Below are positions 37,526 to 46,981 of a stretch of DNA of 64,000 bases, one piece after another. The notes under the pieces are model-generated. The model did no database searches, had not been told where the DNA came from, and worked only from the letters and a program-made list of their open reading frames with translations. Within the stretch, counting starts at the first letter, position 1. The number at the start of each line of letters is the position of its first letter. The position numbers and the translations under genes are program-made. Source of the stretch: JAEULH01 sp963746275 (GTDB lineage: Bacteria; Pseudomonadota; Alphaproteobacteria; Rhodospirillales; Defluviicoccaceae); contig CAVVAX010000004.1 of assembly GCA_963746275.1 (NCBI GenBank), positions 11,592-75,591 of the forward strand. The letters run 5' to 3'.

Positions 37526-37654
37526 AGCGCCGACCGCTGTAGGGCGGGTCAAGTCGAAGCCGGACCCGCCGACAGCAGTTTCTTTAGGCGGGATGCGCCC
37601 GCGGCTTCCAGCCCTACGTCGGCTCGCGATGAGGTTGTCGATCGCCGGCCGAGC

Positions 37655-37834
37655 CTAGTCCTTCGGCTCGAGGATCTGTCGGCCTCGGTACATGCCGGTC
37701 ACGAGGTCGATGTGGTGCGGCCGGCGCAGCTCGCCGGAGGTCTTGTCCTCGACGTAGGTTGCCGGCTTCAGCGCATGATGCGACCGGCGCATGTTGCGCT
37801 TGGACTTCGACGTTTTCTTCTTTGGAACGGCCAT
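37655..37834 (-). CDS. rpmF: 50S ribosomal protein L32
   Basis: A 59-residue ribosomal protein with the invariant start MAVPKKKTSKSKRNMRRSHH and the alphaproteobacterial ending SGELRRPHHIDLVTGMYRGRQ. The cysteines of zinc-binding L32 forms are absent. The start is set by the family; an open frame reaching to 37975 is not part of it. The usual partners (DUF177, plsX) are not nearby. It is divergent from hisI. Confidence 0.95.
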   Translation of the reverse strand: MAVPKKKTSKSKRNMRRSHHALKPATYVEDKTSGELRRPHHIDLVTGMYRGRQILEPKD

Positions 37835-37973
37835 CGGCCCCGACCCTCTCGTCTCGTCGATCCGCTCGCAGCGCCGCGGCGGCCTTACAAACACGATCGG
37901 CGGTCGCGCCGCGGCCGCCGAGACCCTATGGTATGAACACGAACACGCAACGAAGCAACCGGAGTCTCGTGTC

Positions 37974-38500
37974 ATGACCCCAGACGCGCCCTCGTCGCCC
38001 CGTCCGGTGCCGGGCTTTGCCCGGCGGCTGACGGTCGAGCAGGTCGAGGAAGGGGTGGAACTGGCGCCGAAGTTCGACGACGAGCGGGCTGATCCCGGTC
38101 GTCACCACCGACGCCGACAGCGGCGAGGTGCTGATGCTGGGCTACATGAACGCCGACGCGCTGCGCCGCACCATCAGCCGAGGGCGAGGCCTACTACTGG
38201 AGCCGCAGCCGGCGCGCCCTGTGGCACAAGGGCGCTACCAGCGGCCTGGTCCAGAAGGTGGTGGAGATGCGCATCGACGACGACCAGGACGCGGTCTGGC
38301 TGCGGGTGCGGGTGGACAGCAGCGGCGCCAGCTGCCATGTCGGCTTCCGCTCCTGCTTCTATCGCGCCGTGCCGGTCGGTGCCGAGCGCGCGGCCGCCGT
38401 CACCACCGGCGCGGAGGCGCCGCTCAGGTTCGTCGAGACCGAGAAGACCTTCGACCCGAAGGAGGTCTACGGCGACGCCCCGAACCCAACCCGGCTTTAG
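37974..38500 (+). CDS. hisI: phosphoribosyl-AMP cyclohydrolase HisI (two one-base frameshifts as sequenced)
   Basis: The enzyme that opens the purine ring of phosphoribosyl-AMP in histidine synthesis. About 174 residues result after removing two extra bases. The N-terminus runs to ELAPKFDD; deleting a G at about 38080 gives SGLIPVVTTDADSGEVLMLGYMNADALRRTIS; deleting a C at about 38179 gives EGEAYYWSRSRRALWHKGATSGLVQKV. The C-terminal part VEMRIDDDQDAVWLRVRVDSSGASCHVGFRSCFYRAV holds the metal ligands (DxDxD-like and Cys). It stands alone, away from other his genes, as often in alphaproteobacteria. Two errors in a biosynthetic gene suggest sequence quality problems. Confidence 0.88.
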
Positions 38501-38532
38501 CGGGACCCTCGAAGCTACGCCAGCCCCGCCCC

Positions 38533-39534
38533 TCACGACGCTGCGGTGGCGGTGCCCTGGACCGCCCGCTGCGCCAGCGCGGCGGCGCCGGTGACCGAGG
38601 CGTCGTCGCCCAGCTTGGCGGCGACGACCTTGAAGGTGTCGGCGAAGGCCGGCATGACCTGCGCGCGGAGCGCCGCGTCGATCTCGCTCACGAACAGCTC
38701 CGGCATGTCGTTGACCAGCCCGCCGCCGAGCAGCACGGTGTCCGGCGCCAGCACGTTGACGACGCCGGCCATGGCCCAGCCGATGGTCCGCGCCGCCTCC
38801 CGCACGATCGTCTCGACCACCTTGTCGCCGGCGACGATCGCATCGGCGATGACCCGGCTGCGAATGTTCTGCAGGTCGGTGCCGGCCGCCTGCAGCAGGG
38901 CCGGGGCCTCGCCGCGGTAGCCGGCCATGGCGGCGGCGGCGGAGATAGCCAGCCGACCGGCGACGGCCTCCAGGCAGCCGCGCCGGCCGCAGCCGCACAA
39001 CGGCCCGGCGCGGATCACCGGCACATGCCCGATCTCCAGCGCCGATCCCTTGGCGCCGCGGATGATCTCGCCCTGGTAGACGGCGCCGCCGCCGATCCCC
39101 GTGCCGGGGAACACGCCGACGACGCAGCGCGCGCCCTTGGCCGCGCCGAACCGGTATTCGCCATAGACGCCGGCGTCGACGTCGTTGACGACGACCGCCG
39201 GGCAGGCGAAGGCGCGCTCGAGCTCGGCCTTCACCTTGACCTTCTTCCAGCCCAGGTTCGGCATCTCGAGGACGATGCCCTTGTCCAGGTCGAGTGGGCC
39301 GGGACAGCCTAAGCCGATGCCCGCCAAGGCTTCGCGCGGGGCGCCGGCCGCGTCCAGCGCCGCCTCGATGAGTGCCACGACCCGCGTCAGGCCTTCGTTG
39401 GCGCCGCCCAGGCCGCGGGTGCGCTTGCGCTTGCGCGCCACCGGCCGGAAGTCGCGGTCGTAGACGACGGCCAGCATCTTGCTGCCGCCGAGGTCGAAAC
39501 CGACCCAGTACTTGTGCTCGGTGTGCGCCCGCAT
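38533..39534 (-). CDS. ROK-family sugar kinase
   Basis: A 333-residue cytoplasmic kinase of the ROK family that phosphorylates glucose or a related sugar. The ATP-binding start is WVGFDLGGSKMLAVVYD; the catalytic Asp is in VVVNDVDAGVYGEY; the ROK glycine motif is GIGGGAVYQGEIIRG with EIGHVPV; and the zinc-binding motif CGCGRRGCLEAVAGR is complete. There is no helix-turn-helix domain, so it is a kinase and not a repressor. It converges on hisI. The true substrate is not decided by sequence. Confidence 0.92.
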   Translation of the reverse strand: MRAHTEHKYWVGFDLGGSKMLAVVYDRDFRPVARKRKRTRGLGGANEGLTRVVALIEAALDAAGAPREALAGIGLGCPGPLDLDKGIVLEMPNLGWKKVKVKAELERAFACPAVVVNDVDAGVYGEYRFGAAKGARCVVGVFPGTGIGGGAVYQGEIIRGAKGSALEIGHVPVIRAGPLCGCGRRGCLEAVAGRLAISAAAAMAGYRGEAPALLQAAGTDLQNIRSRVIADAIVAGDKVVETIVREAARTIGWAMAGVVNVLAPDTVLLGGGLVNDMPELFVSEIDAALRAQVMPAFADTFKVVAAKLGDDASVTGAAALAQRAVQGTATAAS

Positions 39535-39602
39535 GACCCCTTCAACCGCCGCCCCGACGGCCCCCCTCAGCCGCGCCCGCGGCTATCCTACATGAGCCCC
39601 GC

Positions 39603-40610
39603 TCAAGGGCACAGGCCGCGCTCGCGGAAGTAGGCCACCGCGTCCTTCAGCGCCTCGCTCGCCGGCCGCGGCCGGTAGCCGAGCTGCGCCATGGCCTTGG
39701 CGCTGGAGAAGAACATTTGCTTGCGCGACATCTTCACCCCGTCGACGGTGACGAACGGCTCCGCGCCGGCAAGCCGCGACCACGCCTCCGCGGCATAGGC
39801 CAGCGGCAGCACGGCTGCGTGCGGCAGCTTGATCTTCGGCGGCCTGCGGTCGGTCAGCGCAGCGATCTCCCGCAGGATCGCCGACAGCGTCATGTCCTCC
39901 CCGCCGAGGACGTAGCGCTCGCCGATGCGCCCCTTCTCGTAGGCGAGCACGTGGCCGGCCGCCACGTCCTCCACGTGCACCACGTTCAAGCCGGTGTCGA
40001 CATAGGCCGGCATCCGCCCCGCCGCCGCCTCGACGATCAGCCGGCCGGTGGGCGTCGGCTTGACGTCGCGCGGGCCGATCGGCGTCGACGGGTTGACGAT
40101 GACGACCGGCAAGCCCGTCCTCCGCGCGTCATCCGCCGCACCTCGGCCTCGGCCAGGAACTTCGACTGCTTGTAGTGGCCGATCATGTCGGCGAAGCTCA
40201 CCGGCGTCTCCTCGTCCGCCGGCGCGCCCTTGCGGATGCCGAGGGTGGCGACGCTGCTGGTGTAGACGATCCGGTCGACGTCGGCGGCCAAAGCCGCCTG
40301 CATCAGCGCCCGGGTACCGTCCACGTTGGCGGCGAACATCGCCTGCGGTTCACGCACCCACAGCCGGTAGTCGGCGGCGAGGTGGAACACGCGCGTGGCA
40401 GCCGCGCGTCGCCCGACGCAGCGAGCCATGGTCGGTCAGATCGCCGGTGACGACCTCGACGTCCAGGCCATGGACGTTGCTGCGGTCGCTGTCTTTGCGA
40501 ATCATCACCCGAACGTTGCGCTCGGGCGCGAGAAGCTGACGCACGACGGCGGCGCCGACAAACCCGGACGCGCCCGTGACCAGCACCCGCGAGAGCGATT
40601 TGACCGTCAT
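39603..40610 (-). CDS. hpnA: HpnA, hopanoid-associated sugar epimerase (two frameshifts as sequenced)
   Basis: A 335-residue NAD(P)-binding SDR protein of the HpnA type. The Rossmann motif VTGASGFVGAAVVRQLL and VRVMIRKDSDRSNV open it. An extra base near 40397 breaks the frame after LRRATRGC; then RVFHLAADYRLWVREPQAMF follows, with the SDR catalytic YKQSKFLAEAEV. A base is missing near 40110, after which LPVVIVNPSTPIGPRDVKPTPTG and the rest run to the stop. One gain and one loss keep the total length a multiple of three. HpnA is tied to late hopanoid side-chain chemistry. It is divergent from ispH. Confidence 0.85.
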
Positions 40611-40802
40611 TCCCCGCCGCGACCGATCCCAATGACTTGGCTTGTGCCGCCCGAGGACGGCGTCCATGCTTCCACGCGCCGCCCGAGAGCTTGCCGTTAC
40701 CGAAAAATGACCACTGCTAACGAGTGGTTTTATCGGCCTTTTCTCCTCCGGCAAAGCCACCTATCCTCCGCGCCGCAACATGGCGCGGAATGGGACGGGA
40801 TC

Positions 40803-41774
40803 ATGGAAGCTGTGAGTGAGCCTGGCAAGCGGGCCTTGCGCGTCGTCCTCGCCAAGCCCCGGGGCTTCTGCGCCGGCGTCGAGCGGGCCATCGAGATCGT
40901 CGAGCGGGCCTTGGCGATCTACGGCCCGCCGGTCTACGTCCGCCACGAGATCGTCCACAACAAGCACGTGGTCGAGACCCTGCGCGCCAAAGGCGCCGTC
41001 TTCGTCGAGGAGCTGGACGAGATCCCGGCCGGCGCCGTGACCGTGTTCAGCGCCCACGGCGTCTCCACCGCGGTCGAGGACGAGGCGCGGCTGCGCGAGC
41101 TGCCGGTGATCGACGCGACCTGCCCGCTCGTGACCAAGGTGCACAAGGAGGGCCGCAACCACGCCCGCAAGGGCCGCGAGGTGATCCTCATCGGCCATGC
41201 CGGCCATCCCGAGGTGGAGGGGACGCAGGGCCGGATCCCGGGCGGCGTGCATCTCGTCTCCAGCGCCGCCGACGTGCCGAGCGTGCACGTCCGCGATCCG
41301 GACAACGTCGCCTACGTCACCCAGACCACGCTCAGCGTCGACGACACCCGCGAGATCATCGACGCGCTCAGGGTGCGCTTCCCGGCGATCAAGGGGCCCG
41401 ACGTCAACGACATCTGCTACGCGACGCAGAACCGCCAGCAGGCGGTTCGCGACCTCGCCATCCAGGTTGACGTGCTGCTGGTCGTCGGCGCCCGCAACAG
41501 CTCCAACTCCAACCGGCTGCGCGAGATCGGCGCCGAGATCGGCGTGCCGAGCTACCTGATCGACGACGCCTCCTGCCTCGAGCCGGCGTGGCTCGACGGC
41601 GCCGCGCGGATCGGCGTTACCGCCGGCGCCTCGGCGCCCGAGCAACTGGTCCAGGAGCTGATCGAGCGCCTCGGCGACTTCGGCGAGATCGCTGTGGAAG
41701 AGCTGCGCGGCGCGGAGGAGCACATGCAGTTCAAGCTGCCGCGCGAGCTGGCGCCGGCGACGGCCAGCGTCTGA
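40803..41774 (+). CDS. ispH: 4-hydroxy-3-methylbut-2-enyl diphosphate reductase
   Basis: The last MEP-pathway enzyme, an iron-sulfur protein that makes IPP and DMAPP. The 323 residues contain the three cluster cysteines: AKPRGFCAGVERAIEIVE, VIDATCPLVTKVH and NDICYATQNRQQAV. VFSAHGVS and NSSNSNRL bind the diphosphate. The ATG at 40803 follows GGGACGGGATC. Its place inside the hopanoid locus makes sense, since the product is the raw material for squalene and hopene. It probably forms an operon with hpnH, 46 bases downstream. Confidence 0.96.
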   Translation: MEAVSEPGKRALRVVLAKPRGFCAGVERAIEIVERALAIYGPPVYVRHEIVHNKHVVETLRAKGAVFVEELDEIPAGAVTVFSAHGVSTAVEDEARLRELPVIDATCPLVTKVHKEGRNHARKGREVILIGHAGHPEVEGTQGRIPGGVHLVSSAADVPSVHVRDPDNVAYVTQTTLSVDDTREIIDALRVRFPAIKGPDVNDICYATQNRQQAVRDLAIQVDVLLVVGARNSSNSNRLREIGAEIGVPSYLIDDASCLEPAWLDGAARIGVTAGASAPEQLVQELIERLGDFGEIAVEELRGAEEHMQFKLPRELAPATASV

Positions 41775-41820
41775 CGCCGTCTCTCATCTCCGCAAGAACA
41801 GGCAAGAAGGGATATAGGGA

Positions 41821-42960
41821 GTGGGTGTTCCCGTCATTCAGCAGGTGCGCGTCGGCGCATACATCCTGTCGCAGAAGGTGCGCGGCAACGCGCGCTATCC
41901 CCTGGTCCTGATGCTGGAGCCGCTGTTTCGCTGCAACCTGGCCTGCCCCGGCTGCGGCAAGATCGACTACGAGGACTCGATCCTCAACAAGCGCCTGAGC
42001 GTCGAGGAATGTCTGGCTGCGGTCGACGAGTGCGGCGCGCCGGTCGTCTCGATCCCAGGCGGCGAGCCGCTGTTGCACCGAGAGATGGACAAGATCGTCG
42101 ACGGCATCGTCGCGCGGAAGAAGTTCGTCTACCTCTGCACCAACGGCCTGCTGCTCGAGAAGAAGATGCACCTCTTCAAGCCGAGCACGTACCTGACCTT
42201 CTCGGTGCATCTGGACGGGCTGGAGGAGCACCACGACCGGGCGGTGAACCAGCCGGGCACGTTCCGCCGGGCGGTGGCGGCGATCAGGAAGGCGCGCGAG
42301 CAGGGCTTCCGGGTCAACGTCAACTGCACCCTGTTCGACCAGATGAACGCCGACGAGGTCGCCGCCTTCTTCGACTTCTGCACCTACGAGCTCGACGTCG
42401 AGGGCATCACCGTCTCCCCCGGCTACGCCTACGAGCGCGCGCCCGACCAGGAGCACTTCCTCAACCGGACCAAGACCAAGCAGCTCTTCCGCGACATCTT
42501 CAAGCGCCGCGGCCGGGCCAAGTGGCGGTTCAGCCAGTCGTCGCTGTTCATGGACTTCCTCGCCGGCAACCGCGAGTACCGCTGCACGCCGTGGGGGAAC
42601 CCGACGCGCAACGTCTTCGGCTGGCAGCGGCCGTGCTACCTGCTGGGCGAAGGCTTCGTCGGAAGCTTTGCCGAGCTCATGGCAGAGACGGACTGGGACC
42701 TTTACGGCACCGGCAACTACGAGAAGTGCGCCGACTGCATGGTCCACTGCGGCTACGAGGCGACGGCGGTCAACGACACGGTGGCGAGGCCGTGGCGGGC
42801 GCTGACGGTGGCGCTGCGCGGGCCGCGAACGGATGGCCCGATGGCGCCGGAGATCCCGCTCGATGGCCAGCGGCCGGCCGAGTTCGTCTTCGAGGGGCTG
42901 GTCAAGCAGCTACAGCCGGAAGGCGAGGAACGGCCCCGCGCCCGCAGCAACGCGGCTTAA
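41821..42960 (+). CDS. hpnH: HpnH, adenosyl-hopene transferase (radical SAM)
   Basis: A radical-SAM enzyme that adds an adenosyl group from SAM to diploptene, the first step of extended (C35) hopanoids. Cluster motif FRCNLACPGCGKI (residues about 39-51), VSIPGGEPLLH, YLCTNGLLLEKKMHLF and FSVHLDGLEEHHDRAV match the family. The C-terminal CADCMVHCGYEATAV Cys motif is complete. The start is a GTG at 41821. The 379-residue length is standard. Its 3' end overlaps the convergent hpnG by 51 bases, so the two mRNAs are antisense there. Confidence 0.95.
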   Translation: MGVPVIQQVRVGAYILSQKVRGNARYPLVLMLEPLFRCNLACPGCGKIDYEDSILNKRLSVEECLAAVDECGAPVVSIPGGEPLLHREMDKIVDGIVARKKFVYLCTNGLLLEKKMHLFKPSTYLTFSVHLDGLEEHHDRAVNQPGTFRRAVAAIRKAREQGFRVNVNCTLFDQMNADEVAAFFDFCTYELDVEGITVSPGYAYERAPDQEHFLNRTKTKQLFRDIFKRRGRAKWRFSQSSLFMDFLAGNREYRCTPWGNPTRNVFGWQRPCYLLGEGFVGSFAELMAETDWDLYGTGNYEKCADCMVHCGYEATAVNDTVARPWRALTVALRGPRTDGPMAPEIPLDGQRPAEFVFEGLVKQLQPEGEERPRARSNAA

Positions 42961-43587
42961 GGCAGCAAGCCCCCGCCGGGCATCGCCGGCAAGGCGGATC
43001 AGCGCCGCCAGGTCGGCCGGGTTCCTGGCCAGGCCGGCGAGGAGCGCCCGGGTCACGGGGCGGCCGTCTGCGCCGATGACCCCGCCCAGCCACAGCGGCA
43101 ACCGTCGCTCCGCCGGGTCGGCAACCGCGCGGATCACCAGAAATGGGACCGCGCGCTCGCGCGCCACCTCCGCCACGGCATGGCTTTCCATGTCGATGGC
43201 GGCGGCGCCGGTGCGGACGAACAGCGACTGCTTTTCCGCGGGCGAGCCCACCGGCGCGTCCCGGCCGATGAGAAGCGGCGCCGGGTGATCCGCCCCGCCG
43301 ATGCAAGCGAGGAGGCGCGCTCGCCAGTTCGCGTCGACGGGAATGCGGATCCCTGCCGGCGTCAGCACCGCTTGGGGTAGGCACAGCGTGCCACTTGCAA
43401 GCGCCGGATCAAGCCCGCCGGCAAGCCCGAAGCTGACCAGCGCGCCGCAGCCTGCGTCCAGCAGGCTTGCGGCGAGCGTCCGCGCCCGTTCCGCGTTGGC
43501 GCCGGAACAGGCGACGCTGACGCCTTGGCACCGGCGAAGGAGCCTGGCTTCGCTCGCCAACCCGACGATGACGCCGACGCAGGACAT
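42910..43587 (-). CDS. hpnG: HpnG, hopanoid-associated nucleoside phosphorylase
   Basis: A 225-residue phosphorylase-like protein that removes adenine from adenosylhopane to give ribosylhopane. The fold shows VGVIVGLASEARLLR, ALVSFGLAGGLDPALASGTLCLP (phosphate-binding glycine loop), GAAAIDMESHAVAEVARERAVPFLVIRAVADPA (the MES motif that holds the ribose) and a divergent C-terminus. The MES motif and neighbourhood with hpnH and shc point to HpnG and not to a methylthioadenosine nucleosidase. It overlaps the hpnH tail. The frame is intact. Confidence 0.9.
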   Translation of the reverse strand: MSCVGVIVGLASEARLLRRCQGVSVACSGANAERARTLAASLLDAGCGALVSFGLAGGLDPALASGTLCLPQAVLTPAGIRIPVDANWRARLLACIGGADHPAPLLIGRDAPVGSPAEKQSLFVRTGAAAIDMESHAVAEVARERAVPFLVIRAVADPAERRLPLWLGGVIGADGRPVTRALLAGLARNPADLAALIRLAGDARRGLAALSRVAAGAGPFLAFRL

Positions 43588-43649
43588 CTAAGGGCGGTCC
43601 TTGTCATGCCGCGCCGGCGAGCAACGCCGGCCTGCCAGCCGTGCAACGC

Positions 43650-45608
43650 TTAGATGCCGAACATGGTGGTCTTGGCGTTGCCCTCGGTGAGGTTGCGGTA
43701 GCGGGCCAGCGCCCACAGCGGGAAGTAGGCGCTGTAGCCGTGGTAGCGAAGGTAGAACACCTTGGGGAAGCCGACGGCGTTGTAGTAGGTCTCCCGCCAC
43801 TGCCCGCCCTCGCGCGGCGCCTTCAGCAGGTAGTCGATGCCGCGGCCGACCGCGTCGCTATCGACCTCGCCGGCCGCCATCAGCCCCAGCGTCGCCCAGG
43901 CCGTCTGCGACGGCGTGCTCGCCTTCACCTCGGCTCGCCGCTCCGTCCAGTAGCTGGCGCAGTCCTCGCCCCAGCCGCCGTCCTCGCGCTGGCGCGCCTT
44001 CAGCCAGTCGACCGCCTTGCGGATGTAGGGCGCGCTCAGGTCTTCGCCGACCGCGTTCAGCGCCGAGAGCACCGACCAGGTGCCGTAGACATAGTTCGTG
44101 CCCCAGCGGCCGAACCAGGAGCCGTCCTCCTCCTGCTGATCCTTGAGGTAGGCGATCGCGCGGGCCACCGCCGGATGCTCGCGGTCGAAGCCGAGCTGCG
44201 CCAGCATCCCCAAGCATCGGGCGGTGACGTCGGCGGTCGGCGGGTCGAGCAGGGCGCCGTGGTCGGCGAAGGGGATGTGCTGGAGGAAGAAGTACTCGTT
44301 CTCGGCGTCGAAGGCGCCCCAGCCGCCGCTGCGGCTCTGCATCGCCAGCGTCCACTCGGCGCCGCGGGCGATCGCCTCGCGGTGGGCCTGCTCGTTCGCC
44401 CGGTTCAGCGCCATGACGACGACGGCGGTATCGTCGACGTCGGGATAGAAGTCGTTCCAGTACTGGAAGGCCCAGCCGCCGGGACGCACATCCGGGCGCT
44501 TGCTGACGTAGTCGCCGTGGACCTTCAGGATCTGGCGCTGGCGGAGCCAATCGCAGCCGTCGGCGACGATCGGGTCGTCGCCGTCGACGCCCGCCTCCAT
44601 CATTGCATGCATCGCCAGCGCCGTGTCCCAGACCGGCGACAGGCATGGCTGGCAGTAGGCATGGCCGTTGTTGAAGACCAGCAGCTTGTCGATCGCCTTG
44701 CGCGCCGTCTGGAACTTCGGGTCGTCGCGGTCGCAGCCGAGCGCATCCAGCGCCATCACCGCGTTGGCCATGGCCGGGAAGATGCCGCCGAGGCCGTCCT
44801 CGCCGTTCATCCGCTCGTCGATGAAGGCCATGGCCCTCTCGATGGCCTTGCGCTCGACCCAGCCGGGGATCAGCGGCTCCGCCAGCCGGCCGACCCGGTC
44901 GAGCAGGAGGAAGATGTCGCCGAGCCAGTGGCCGGTGGGGTTGTGCAGGTAGTCGCGCTGCTCGTCGGGAGGCATGACGAACAGCTCCTGGATGTCGACG
45001 CCGCGCGGGTTCCTCGCCTTGGGCTTGAGCGCGGCCAGGACGAACAGCGGCACCATCACCGTGCGCGACCAGTAGGACACCTTGTCGACGTGGAAGGGCG
45101 CCCACCGCGGCAGCAGCATGGCCTCGACGCGGATCAAGGGCACCGCCCGCCATGGCACCTGCCCGAACAGGGCCAGCGCAATGCGGGTGAAGACGTTGGC
45201 CCTGGCGGCGCCGCCGCGCTCTAGGATGACCTCGCGGGCGCGCGCCATGTGCGGCGCGTCCGCGTCATCGCCCACCAGCTTCAGGGCGTAGTAGGCCTTC
45301 ACGGTGGCGCTGAGGTCGATGTCGCCGTCGTAGTAGAGCGGCCAGCCGCCATGGTCGCCTTGGATGCGTCTCAGGTAGGCGGCGAGCTTGCGCTCGACCT
45401 CGTCGTTGACGTCGCCGAGGAAGTGGTTGAGCAGGATGTACTCGGCCGGAATTGTGGCGTCGGCCTCGAGCTCGAACACCCAGTGGCCATCCTCGGCCCG
45501 CCGCGAAGCCAGCCAGGTCGCGGCCTCGTCGATGGTCTGAACGAGCTCGTCCGCCTCAGGCTGGGCGACGGCCTCGCGTGCGGCCGCGCTTGCCCCTCGG
45601 TGTCCCAT
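43650..45608 (-). CDS. shc: squalene-hopene cyclase
   Basis: A membrane-associated cyclase that turns squalene into hopene and hopanol. The 652 residues contain the QW repeats (for instance QGDHGGWPLYYDGD, QSRSGGWGAFDAENEY, QEEDGSWFGRWGTNYVYG and QREDGGWGEDCASY). The catalytic protonating motif is DVDDTAVVVMAL, the DxDD box. The ATG at 45608 follows GGGGGGACCTGT. The long open frame upstream to 46004 belongs to no known part of the family. It sits downstream of hpnE on the same strand in the hpnC-D-E-shc order. The frame is intact. Confidence 0.97.
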   Translation of the reverse strand: MGHRGASAAAREAVAQPEADELVQTIDEAATWLASRRAEDGHWVFELEADATIPAEYILLNHFLGDVNDEVERKLAAYLRRIQGDHGGWPLYYDGDIDLSATVKAYYALKLVGDDADAPHMARAREVILERGGAARANVFTRIALALFGQVPWRAVPLIRVEAMLLPRWAPFHVDKVSYWSRTVMVPLFVLAALKPKARNPRGVDIQELFVMPPDEQRDYLHNPTGHWLGDIFLLLDRVGRLAEPLIPGWVERKAIERAMAFIDERMNGEDGLGGIFPAMANAVMALDALGCDRDDPKFQTARKAIDKLLVFNNGHAYCQPCLSPVWDTALAMHAMMEAGVDGDDPIVADGCDWLRQRQILKVHGDYVSKRPDVRPGGWAFQYWNDFYPDVDDTAVVVMALNRANEQAHREAIARGAEWTLAMQSRSGGWGAFDAENEYFFLQHIPFADHGALLDPPTADVTARCLGMLAQLGFDREHPAVARAIAYLKDQQEEDGSWFGRWGTNYVYGTWSVLSALNAVGEDLSAPYIRKAVDWLKARQREDGGWGEDCASYWTERRAEVKASTPSQTAWATLGLMAAGEVDSDAVGRGIDYLLKAPREGGQWRETYYNAVGFPKVFYLRYHGYSAYFPLWALARYRNLTEGNAKTTMFGI

Positions 45609-45711
45609 ACAGGTCCCCCCTTTGAAGGGTGTCCGGTGCGGGCCGGTTTCCCCGACCGCCGTCATCGATATGCAACTTCGCCGCCGGTGTTGCTTCGAAA
45701 GCGAATGAAAG

Positions 45712-46968
45712 TCAAGAGGTTGCCAACATTTTTGCAACAGCTTCGGCGGCCGTGTTGCCCGAACGCACGCTTCCTTCCAGCGTCGCCGGCAGCCCGGTGT
45801 CTGTCCAGTCGCCGGCGAGGACCAGGTTGGCGAAGCCGATCTGCGCGCCGGGCCGCCGGGCCGCCTCTGCCGGCGTCTGCGCGAAGGTCGCGCGCTTCTC
45901 CTTGACGATCCGGTGCGGCGGCAGCGGGACGTCGTCGAGGTCGAGGGCGCGGGCGATGTCGGCCCACATGCCGGCCGCAAGATCGCGGGCGTCACGGTCG
46001 GCAACGGCGTCGGCCGCGCTGATCGTCACCGAGGCAACGTCGCCGCGGAGGAACAGCCAGTGGCTGAGCCCGCCGACCAGACCCAGCAGCCGGGCCCGCC
46101 CCACGGCTTCAGAAAGCAGGAAGTGGCCGTTGACGATGGCCCGGCTTTCTTGCGGCACGGCGAGATCGGGAAGGAGCGCCGCGGCGCCGTGTGGCGGCAC
46201 CGCCAGAACCACGGCATCGCCCGCCGCAAGCGCGACGGCCTCGCCGGAGGCGAAGTGCAGCGCAGACGCGCGCGTCCCGTCGAAGGCAATCCGGCGCAGG
46301 CGCTGATGGAAGCGCACGCTGGCCCCGGCGCGCTCCAGGTGGGCCAGGGCCGGGTCGACGAAGCATTCGCTGAGCCCTTCGGTCGCCATGCGCGGCCTGC
46401 AGGCCGCCTCGCCGCGGCCGAAGGTCTCGCGCAGGACCGGCCAGAGCAGCGCCGCCGACCCGGCCGCGGCCTCGGTGTTGAGCACGGCAACGGCGAGCGG
46501 CTCCCAGAACCGGGCGAAGGCCCGGCCATTCCCGTTCAGGCACTCAGCGACCGTCGCCTCCGGCGCCACCCGGGCGAGATCGAGCGCCCGGAGGTAGTCG
46601 CGGGCGGCCGTGCCCGGTACCCGCCGCGACGGCGCGAAGATCCACCACGGCAGCGGCCCGGCGTTGGGCCGGACGGTCCAGCGTTCGCCGGTACAGAGGT
46701 CGATGAAGGGGAACTCGGCGCGCTCCGGGCCGTCCAGCCCGCCGCTGCCGCCGATGTCGGCCAGGTAGCTGGCGATGGCGGTATTGCCACTGAGCACGAG
46801 GTGGTTGCCGTTGTCGATCCGCCGGCCGAGCGCCGCGTCGAAGTACGACCGGCAGCGGCCGCCGGCGTGCCCAGCCGCCTCGTGGACGCAGACCCGGTGG
46901 CCAGCACGGGCGAGGGCCACGGCCGCCGCCAGCCCCGAGAGCCCAGCGCCGATGACGTGGGCCGTCAC
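45712..46968 (-). CDS. hpnE: HpnE, hydroxysqualene dehydroxylase (FAD-dependent)
   Basis: A 418-residue flavin enzyme that reduces hydroxysqualene to squalene, the last step of the HpnCDE route. The FAD motif is HVIGAGLSGLAAAVALARAGHRVCVHEA followed by GGRCRSYFDAALGRRIDNGNHLVLSG, both typical. The C-terminal FAD contact reads LVLAGDWTDTGLPATLEGSVRSG. The start is a GTG at 46968 with GAGGTGAG upstream. It lies 13 bases after hpnD and 103 bases before shc, so it is in one operon with them. The frame is intact. Confidence 0.95.
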   Translation of the reverse strand: MTAHVIGAGLSGLAAAVALARAGHRVCVHEAAGHAGGRCRSYFDAALGRRIDNGNHLVLSGNTAIASYLADIGGSGGLDGPERAEFPFIDLCTGERWTVRPNAGPLPWWIFAPSRRVPGTAARDYLRALDLARVAPEATVAECLNGNGRAFARFWEPLAVAVLNTEAAAGSAALLWPVLRETFGRGEAACRPRMATEGLSECFVDPALAHLERAGASVRFHQRLRRIAFDGTRASALHFASGEAVALAAGDAVVLAVPPHGAAALLPDLAVPQESRAIVNGHFLLSEAVGRARLLGLVGGLSHWLFLRGDVASVTISAADAVADRDARDLAAGMWADIARALDLDDVPLPPHRIVKEKRATFAQTPAEAARRPGAQIGFANLVLAGDWTDTGLPATLEGSVRSGNTAAEAVAKMLATS

Positions 46969-46981
46969 CTCACCTCGCCTC